The notes under the pieces are model-generated. The model was not told the DNA's origin. It was given only the letters and a program-made list of their open reading frames with translations, and did no database searches. The position numbers and the translations under genes were made by a program. From Monocercomonoides exilis (Eukaryota; Preaxostyla; Oxymonadida; Polymastigidae), in assembly GCA_001643675.2 (NCBI GenBank), contig LSRY02000015.1, forward strand, positions 946,001 to 1,010,000: 64,000 bases of DNA, given 5' to 3'. Numbering within the stretch: position 1 is the first letter of the stretch; every line of letters begins with the position of its first letter. Below are positions 56,901 to 64,000 of the stretch, one piece after another.

Positions 56901-58230
56901 CAAAGAAGAAGAAGAAGAAGAAGAAGAAGAAGAAAGAGGAGGAGGAGGAGGAGGAGGAAGAGAACATGAAGCTGGTTGAGAGCTAGCCACCAAATGCGGA
57001 ATGTGCTTAATAGAGCGAGAAAATGAGAAATGCTACCAGGGAGACTCAAACGAGATAGGAGGAACTTAGTCCTTGTCATATGACTCTGAAAACCGCTTTG
57101 TATCTCTTTCAACTACCTTCGGTGTTCTGCAGCTTGTTATTTCAACATGGAACAATGAATGACTTTTATGCTTATTTGAGTTTGTGTCTGCTTCATTGGA
57201 ACATGTGCAATCTTCACAATCCTTTTCATTGGCAAATGAATGTTCGACCTCTTCTTCTCTTTCTCTATCTCTTTCCCTCTCTGCATCGTCCATTCCAGCT
57301 TCTCCTTCTTCGCCTCTATTTCTCCATTCTTCATTCACTCTCTCAGCTGAATGTGCTCAAACGGATTAAAACCACAACAGAAGACAAGTGCAAAAAGGTT
57401 AAAAAGCAACAGGAAAGCGAGCAACTAAAGAATTTGGCAGAGAAAATTACACATTCGAAGAGGAATACGAAGAAGAATGGAAAGAGGAGGTGGAAGAGCT
57501 GGATGTTTGTGGGAAAGCATCAGGAAAGAGATGTGAATGAGCACAAGGCGAGCCAACTACCGACGAATAGGATGAAGAAGCGACTGAAGATTTGGAATTA
57601 TAATTGGAGATAGAAGGAGACAGATTTGAAATAGCAGAAGAAGATAAAGAAGAAGACATGCTAAAGGGCGAAGAGGAAAAGAAAAGAGGAGAAGATCCAT
57701 TATAATTCCTGTTTTGAACAATCTCATCAATTGGAGTGGAAGCATTGAAGAAGAGAGAAGAGACACAGCTGGACAGATCAGAGCTGCATTTAGCGAGTGT
57801 GTCGCGACCGATCCAAAAGGCAGTTGAAACGCACCGCTTTGGAATTCGACTGATTAACTGAGAAGAAATAAAATGGAAGAGGAAAAAGATGAAGAAGAAG
57901 ACGATGATAATGATAGCGATGACGATTTTCACTTGAGTCATTCTGTTGTTTCATTTCTTCTTTTTCTTCAATATCTTCTTCTTCATCGGTTGTTGTGCTT
58001 TCATTCATTCCAATGGGAATGATGTCTGACGTGATGAGTGCTGCCCTCAAAAGCGACAGGTCGTCTTTGCTGAGAGAGAAGCAGTCGTCGATGGTGAACA
58101 GCACGGAATCTCTCAGCTGATCGCAGGAAACGAGATGGATGACTGGCTGTGGGATGAGGGGAAACATAGCAACAATCGGTGGAATGTGTGTGGGAAAGGA
58201 CAATAGCTCCGTTGGTGAAGAAGAAAGTTA
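53929..58230 (-). CDS. Large acidic multi-exon protein, unknown function; frame reads through several TAA/TAG
   Basis: The N-terminal exon (about 58230-57950) contains ELLSFPTHIPPIVAMFPLI and HLVSCDQLRDSVLFTIDDCF. A second exon (about 57860-57460) contains RIPKRCVSTAFWIGRDTLAK. From about 57355 one minus-strand frame stays free of TGA for roughly 970 codons, down to TGA at 54444. It includes a Ser-rich stretch, NIMFLFPTGVPVPPMLNHLR, EIEMLLCVLHHSFTKAG, RCVASLL, TAG, NGRRRLEGWDERFD, a KR-rich segment, LEASFPHLPRLYWRADIFTF, ILRKLAEIVRKLAMRFEKAG, and long Glu/Lys-rich tails. Internal TAA 57066, TAG 57033 and TAG 56292 do not disturb the coding character. A further acidic exon or frameshift (54447-53929) carries TAA at 53929 and the same frame continues acidic beyond it. 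The middle faintly resembles a MIF4G-type helical repeat; I do not assign it. Confidence 0.55.
53940..54060. repeat. (TCC)n / (TTC)n microsatellite
   Basis: A (CTC)n then (TTC)n array encodes the poly-Gly and poly-Glu end of the acidic frame on minus. Confidence 0.9.
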
Positions 58231-58715
58231 AAAAGAAGAAGATGGTGAAGAAGGAAAAGATGCTGTTATAGAATTGGAAATATCAATGAAGAGTTAAAAT
58301 AAAATTGAAAAATCAACAAACAATAACGGAATTCAGAAAGTGAAAAGATATTCACAAAGATGTGTGGAAGACAGAATGCATGACATAGAAGATATGTTGA
58401 AAGCCATAAAAGGACTTCGAACATATTCATAGAAAAGAAGTGAGATTGTATTGAAAAGAGCAACAAACGCAACACATATTCTCCTTATCGTTTACTTCCA
58501 TCACAAATATTGCTTTCAGTTTCCTCATTCAGATGTTCTTCTTTTTATTTGCTCATTGACATTAACGCTTTACAAGAACGATCTTAAAATATGCTGTTTA
58601 TTCATGAAAATATTGATTGATATTTTTGTGAAAATCAAAAAAGAAAACAGATAATTTATTGTTTTTTTTATATTTATTGAAAGTATTGTGAAATGAAAAC
58701 ACTTTTGTCAAAAGG

Positions 58716-61400
58716 CTAAATAGTTAAAAGAGCATTAAGAGCTTCTAATGATAGGGAATGCCTTCTGTCACCAGAGATCCTTTTCATTCTTGAAAAAATA
58801 CGTTCGCAGCTTGCTTCGCTGCATGGAGACGAAACTAATGAAAAACAGATGTTTGAGTATATAGTTTGAATAGGTCCTTTCTTTGTGATCTCTGCGTAAA
58901 ACTTTTGTATGTCGTCTTCATATATGAAGCTTGGTGCTTCATTCAAAAATTCCAGAAACAGTTTGAAGCATATATCTCTGATTTCTTTCGATTGATTTGA
59001 TAAAACTGTTGTAATATATCTTTCAAAACTTTGTCTAATTCGTGTATCCCAGCAAGATGATATGGAACACACCACTTGATCACAAACTTCTTTCTCTTTT
59101 TCTGGTTCCAGACGGGAAATCAAACTAATCTTCTGGTTTGAAAACAGCACCTCCACATCATCTATCCCATATTCTATTTCATCTGTTCCGTCTTCCATTG
59201 AATCTTCAAGTGAGTCATGAGAATTATCTTCGAAAACAAGCGTTTGAGAAGATGTCAAGCATGTTGAAGAAAAACTTTCAGAAGAAGAAGAGCAGGAGGA
59301 AGCAGCTGAATGAATTGAAGAAGATTCATTCATGGTTTCATCTTTTTTCTTTTCGCTTTGTTTGAAGGGTTCGGACATAAAAAATTCATCATCTTCTGAA
59401 CAATCTTCAGCCATGCATAAGCCAAACAAGTCCTCTTCACTAGACTCTGTCTCGCTTTCTTCACTTTTGCTTTCCTCTCTTGAAGTTTCTATAGTTTCAA
59501 ATTCTGAACGCTTGAAATTGGACACCGTGCTGATAATGCAGTGAATTTCTTCGATAATTTCAATTGATTGATAACTTTCATCTTCTTTGATTCCATTTCT
59601 TATCAACTTTGTCATCGGGACGCAATTGTCCTTTATTTCATGAAGTTCATCAGACACATGGTTCAATGCTTCAAAAAACAGTCGTTTGTTAAAGAATAAC
59701 AAACAGATTGATGTTGTTGTTCCGTAAGACTTAGAGATGAATGATTTGAAACATCTTTTTCATTATGATCGGAAGAATTTGTTTTTAATTGATCCTTGAA
59801 CGGTCGCTTTGAATCATTGCTTGAATTTGATATGGTTATATTTTTTTCTTTATCTAGATGATTGACGCTTGTTTCAATTGACGACGAAGATGATGGAAGT
59901 TTGGATGAAGTATTTGAAGCGCAAATGATAGGTGAACGTGTGAATGATGAATATTCCGAAGCTGAAGAGGATTGTTGTAATGAGATTAATTGCTTAGGCT
60001 CTGAATTCAACGGCATACAAGAAATAGATTTTTCTGCTTCAAAAAAAGAAATTGAAAATTTATTTCGAATGTAATTTTGAAGTCCTGTTGGAGACAATAC
60101 ATACGATAATGATATTAACTCACCAGTGTTCCCGGTTAACATGTAATTATGGAATATTATTATAAAATTAACGAAAACATTTTTCCATTCTGTTTCTTTA
60201 ATAAATGAAAGATTTTTGATTCCATATAGCAAACCGAATGCATTCAGCACATTTGGAAAGACATTTCCCATCTTTGTTCTTTCATTTTCCATTTCCAAAT
60301 GTAATTTTTGAATTGGAAAAAGGAGAAGTTCTGTGATTATAATGTTTCTTATTTGATCGAATTGTAATAATTTTTCGTGAAATATCTTTTCTCTGTTTTT
60401 TCTTATAAAGCAACAAATAGAATACAAGCACAGCCATCTCGTTTGAATAAATGTCGGACATTTCCGTTTCAAGGATTTTTTCATAGAAGAAGTGCGGGCA
60501 TTTTTGCAAATTCTGTAATTATTGTTTTCTGGTTCTTCAGAAAAGGGATTTCAGAAAACGCGTGAACAATAACCAAATTCAACAAATGATTCATACAGTA
60601 AACGAAAAATGGAGCAGCCTTTAAATTTTCTATTAGTAATTTTTCATTATCTTCCATTGGAATTGTAATATTTTCAATTGCTTTTTTTTGAGGACTTAAG
60701 CCATCCGAACAAAAACATCGAACATGCGCGTTGATTAGTGCCAGTTCCCGAATTACTGTCCAAGCTAGTTTTCTGTACTGCTTTGCATTATTGCAGCATG
60801 GATATGCTTTCCAAAACACTGATGATGTATTTGGTACCAATGGAGCTATCGTCACAACTGTGCACTTCTGATTTCCCACAACACCTGAATCCATCATCAC
60901 GCATACGCCCATTCCCCTCAGTGCTGTATCACGCTTCTGTTTTGCAAATTCACTGTCCTCAATAACCATTCTTCGTATTTTCTTTCTTGTAAGGAATGGG
61001 AAAATGTTTGACGGAGACAGTCCTGGATTCATTTGAGATAAATGAATTAAGGCTGTGATAAAATTATTAAATTCTTCTGAAGACGCTGATAAGAAAGATA
61101 TGTTGCAATGGCTTATTATTTTCGTAAATAAAGTCTGTAAATTGGTGGATGTGCTCTGAATCAGTGTTCTTTCTTTGCTCTCCCTTATGCGATCGATTTT
61201 TTGAAGAGCTTTCTTCTCTTTGAAAGAAAATATAATGCGATTTTCTAATAAAAACAACGATGATTTCTTATTGCAACGTAACTCCGACGACCACTTGTTC
61301 CACATGTTTGATTACCACGAACATTTGGGCATAAATATTGTTTATGATATTCTTTTGTTGGAGAGCCATCAATGTTAGAAGGAAAAAATGAAATCCATAT
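58716..61400 (-). mobile_element. hAT-family transposon gene, nearly complete, with two frame changes
   Basis: Three overlapping minus-strand frames: 61305-60481 (IISHCNISFLSASSEE, GVCVMMDSGVVGNQKCTVVT; first Asp region), 60484-59663 (CPTFIQTRWLCLYSICCFIR, the hAT TRW block) and 59702-58716 (LVSSPCSEASCERIFSRMKR and ALNALLT, the hAT dimerisation domain). A Cys finger (YLCPNVRGNQTCG) lies just upstream in another frame. The first junction is an ATGA overlap (-1 shift). The second overlap contains T-TTT-TTG in the upstream frame, a -1 slippery heptamer that would join it to the last frame. The acidic, Ser-rich linker between core and dimerisation domain is unusually long. Ends and target duplication not located. 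Confidence 0.8.
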
Positions 61401-62519
61401 TTGATTATTGATGACCTCTAAAGATATTCTGGTTAAATATTCATTACTTTTCTTTGGGTGCTTGTAAACTTTTCTAATATTATCAAAGCAAAAAAATATT
61501 AAAGATTTAGCAACATCACACTTGCTCCTTTTTCATATGATCCCACTTGCTCCAGTTTTAGAAAACAGCATCCGTGATTGTTCAATTCTTCCATTTTTCT
61601 TGCAAAAGCCAGTTTCTGATTAAGCGACACAAAAAATCATGCTTCAATTATCAAAACAAACGAAGCTAGTTATTAAACGCACGAACTATTTGATTATCCA
61701 CCAAGGCATTCTGAAATTCACTTAAAAGATTTTCACATTCAAACATGTTGGGTTTTGACATGAAAATTTTTCAAAGTCAAAAAAAGATCGACCAGTCTGT
61801 GACTTGGGCAATTTTCAAAAAAAAACTGATCCGGTCAAAACCCATAAACGGATGCTTTTTTTCTAAAAAAGTTTTTTCAGATTATTATATATTCAATAAG
61901 AATTTTTTTTTTCTTTTAATCTTGATTTTTTTTTTCATTTTGAAATTATAAAGTGCATGAAAAATGAACTGTTAAACTTATGTATTATTTAAATAAAATT
62001 TAACTGTTTTTTGACTTCAATCATTTTTAAAGTCAGTCAATAACAAATTTTCCAAAGTCAAAAGTCTGAAGTCACCCAGGCTTAGTGACCAGTACCCCAC
62101 CATGTATTTCTTAAATTTTTCACAAAAAACGAAAATTTGAAAATATCGGTGTTTCTGGTTTTTTGAAAAAAAAAGTTAAAAAAGTGGGGTTTTTTTCGAA
62201 AAATGAAATAAAAACAGAAAATCTCTAACTTAGCAATTGTGATCGTGTTTCTTTCAAACAATGAACAGTTGCACCATCATTTCTTTCATCCTGCCATTAG
62301 CTTTTTCTCCTCGATCCAAAATCGCATCGTTAACTTAGAAATACATTTGTTCCTTTTTTTGTTTTTCGAATAAAATCTCGCAAAACTATTGATTATTATT
62401 TAATTTTTTCTGTATCTTTTTCTTTTTCTTTTTCTTTTTCTTTTTCTTTTTCCTTTTTTTTTTGAATTAATATAATCATATTAATCATTTTCAGAACCGG
62501 TCTTTTGTAATTAGAATAT

Positions 62520-62555
<36 letters not shown>

Positions 62556-63209
62556 AAATACATAACAAACTTTTTTTTTTCGTTATTGTGTTAAGATGTC
62601 TCTATTTTTTGGAGATTAAAAGTTGGGACGTATTCAAATAGCTAATTACTTTTGAAATTTTGATAATTCATTCATAATTTTCGGTTCAAAAATTCACCTT
62701 GAATAAATAATAAAGAACACAGAAAAGTTAAAAAGCACTGAAAAGAAATTTTTTCTTTATTTCAGATGAATCATTTATTTTTAAAACAGTTGCGACAATT
62801 GCAGCGTTTTTATTCAAAACCTTTTAACAATAACAAACAATTCTTAAAAAATATCAACACCGAAAAAAGTTTTGATTTAATTGATAGGGAAAAAACACAC
62901 ACAAAATACGAAACGTGTGAACATGTACTCAAAATTATTTGATTTCTTTGGACATCACTAATATTCATTTTTTTTCTGTTCAATTTGAACTTTATCAAGT
63001 ATATTTTCAGAATTTTTTTTTGAAATAAAATAAATTATGACTTTATGAACCATAACATTTTTCTAAAAATGCAATGTCATCCCCTTGCATAATTTCTTTC
63101 CAATCTTTAAAAGATAAATAAGAATCGAAAAGCAAATTCAACAAATTACAAAAATCGAAAGGATTTCTTTATTAACTTTAGGGTTAAAAAAAAAAGTCGA
63201 AGCGGGGAT
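61401..63209. other. AT-rich region with GTCA-type element end and simple repeats
   Basis: GAAGTCACCCAGGCTTAG near 62070-62087 matches the element ends at 10019, 15016 and 52813. (TTTTTC)n at 62417-62452 and a 32-base A run at about 62523-62554. A weak family A relic spans about 62640-62890 (TCAACACCGAAAAAAGTTTTG). No gene supported. Confidence 0.55.
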
Positions 63210-64000
63210 TTGGAAAAAGAAAAAACTGTTGACCCTCATATTTCCCTGAAGAAGAAGAAGAAGAGTTTGTTCTCCAAATTATCTATTGGAGCGATATTTC
63301 TTCTCAACCAACATTTGAAACGATTAGTTAATTGGTTTGTGATTATTTCTTTCTTTCTTTCTTTCTTTTTTTTATTTAATGAAAACAAAGGTTTTCAGAA
63401 TACGAATGCAAAGGAAAACCGAAACTGAGGAGTTTGTTGAAATACCAAGTGTGAAATGGGCTTGAAATTATTTAAATTGATATAGGCAATTAAATACAAT
63501 CAATCCAATAAATTTAGATATAACCCAAGTGAGAGCTTCAGCAGAAACAAAAATAAGATCGTTAAAAAGCAATCTTCGACGATTAATATTAACAAGAAAA
63601 TATCATCCATCTCTTATTTTTCAACCCGACGAAACAAGTTGTCAGACGGAAAAGAAAAACAAATAGAAAAAAGTTGTATCACAAATGAGCAAATTTCTGC
63701 CAGTGCTGGAAGTCCCTCCACTTAGGCATTTGAAGCTTTTATTTCATTGTCTTTGCCGATGGAGGGCATCTTTCAAATCATCTCATCCTCACTCCAAAAT
63801 ATGAAAATGAAATAAATGAGCAATGGTACGATGATAATTTCATATTGGATACAACAACAAAAGGATGTGTGATAGCAGAATTATTTGAGCAAATTATATT
63901 GAACAATGTTATGCAAAACATCACAACACAAGGAAGAAAAATAGAAAAAATAAATTGTCATATTCTAAAACATCAATCTTTAACTTCAACAATTCGTTCT
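63210..64000 (+). pseudogene. pogo/CENP-B-like (DDE_1) transposase relic copy 2 (runs off window)
   Basis: The N-terminal piece at 63245-63335 (FVLQIIYWSDISSQPTFE) is homologous to 30640-30750. From 63381 to the window end it is identical to 32527-33146, at a constant offset of 30854. A (TTTC)n tract sits where copy 1 carries the Merlin. It is decayed in the same places as copy 1, so the downstream part was duplicated after it decayed. Confidence 0.65.

Noticed and set aside
1-64000. tRNA or rRNA genes
   Set aside because: No plausible T-loop GGTTCRAATCC-type box or conserved rRNA segment was recognised by eye on either strand; tRNAscan-SE or Infernal would settle it.

Overview
The window is AT-rich eukaryotic DNA. 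It contains short GT-AG introns (67, 72, 77 and 115 nt), long Glu/Lys/Arg- and Ser-rich low-complexity proteins, many A/T homopolymers and microsatellites, and dense DNA transposons. No bacterial-type operon, ribosome binding site, rRNA, tRNA or CRISPR array was seen. Host genes are interspersed in the first 27 kb and again at about 54-58 kb. Much of the rest (28-53 kb and 58-64 kb) is transposons, miniature elements and their debris. The general character (introns, low-complexity proteins, beta-helix-like surface-type protein, Merlin/hAT/pogo/mariner elements, and frames that read through TAA/TAG but not TGA) fits a metamonad protist. An oxymonad such as Streblomastix, for which TAA/TAG=Gln has been reported, is a reasonable guess. 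This is inference, not an identification.

Layout. 1-1953: end of a charged coiled-coil protein with an AMPK/CBM48-like glycogen-binding domain. 2.4-4.1 kb: a palindromic miniature element and simple repeats. 4.5-6.1 kb (+) and 8.1-9.6 kb (-): two distant paralogues sharing an intron position. They flank a KTI12 (Elongator/tRNA-modification factor) gene that carries a frameshift. 10.0-11.3 kb: one copy of a segmental duplication whose partner is at 52.8-53.9 kb. 12.5-13.5 kb: a multi-exon membrane protein. 15-16.5 kb: a cluster of palindromic miniature elements. 18.4-20.2 kb: a Pmp-like beta-helix gene framed by inverted TTCGAA-rich repeats. 21-27 kb: broken or multi-exon Ser-rich and coiled-coil genes.

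28-45 kb is a nest of transposons. It holds four Merlin (IS1595-like DDE) copies, one intact with 970-bp perfect terminal inverted repeats and an 8-bp target duplication. It also holds a pogo-like relic invaded by a Merlin, a hAT pseudogene split by the intact Merlin, and two diverged copies of an unrecognised transposase-like protein flanking a foldback. 46.2-52.4 kb is a large palindrome: two head-to-head copies of a ubiquitin-specific-protease-like gene, with identical 746-bp core arms, around a degenerate mariner-type transposase. 54-58 kb is a large acidic multi-exon host gene. 58.7-61.4 kb is a nearly complete hAT element with two frame changes. 63.2-64 kb is a second pogo copy that runs off the end.

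The main observation is about the genetic code. Several host-gene frames continue coherently through TAA or TAG but end at TGA. Two pogo copies swap CAA and TAA reciprocally at two positions. This supports TAA/TAG=Gln, but Merlin transposases appear to end at conserved TAA codons, so termination may be context dependent or the elements may be recent arrivals.
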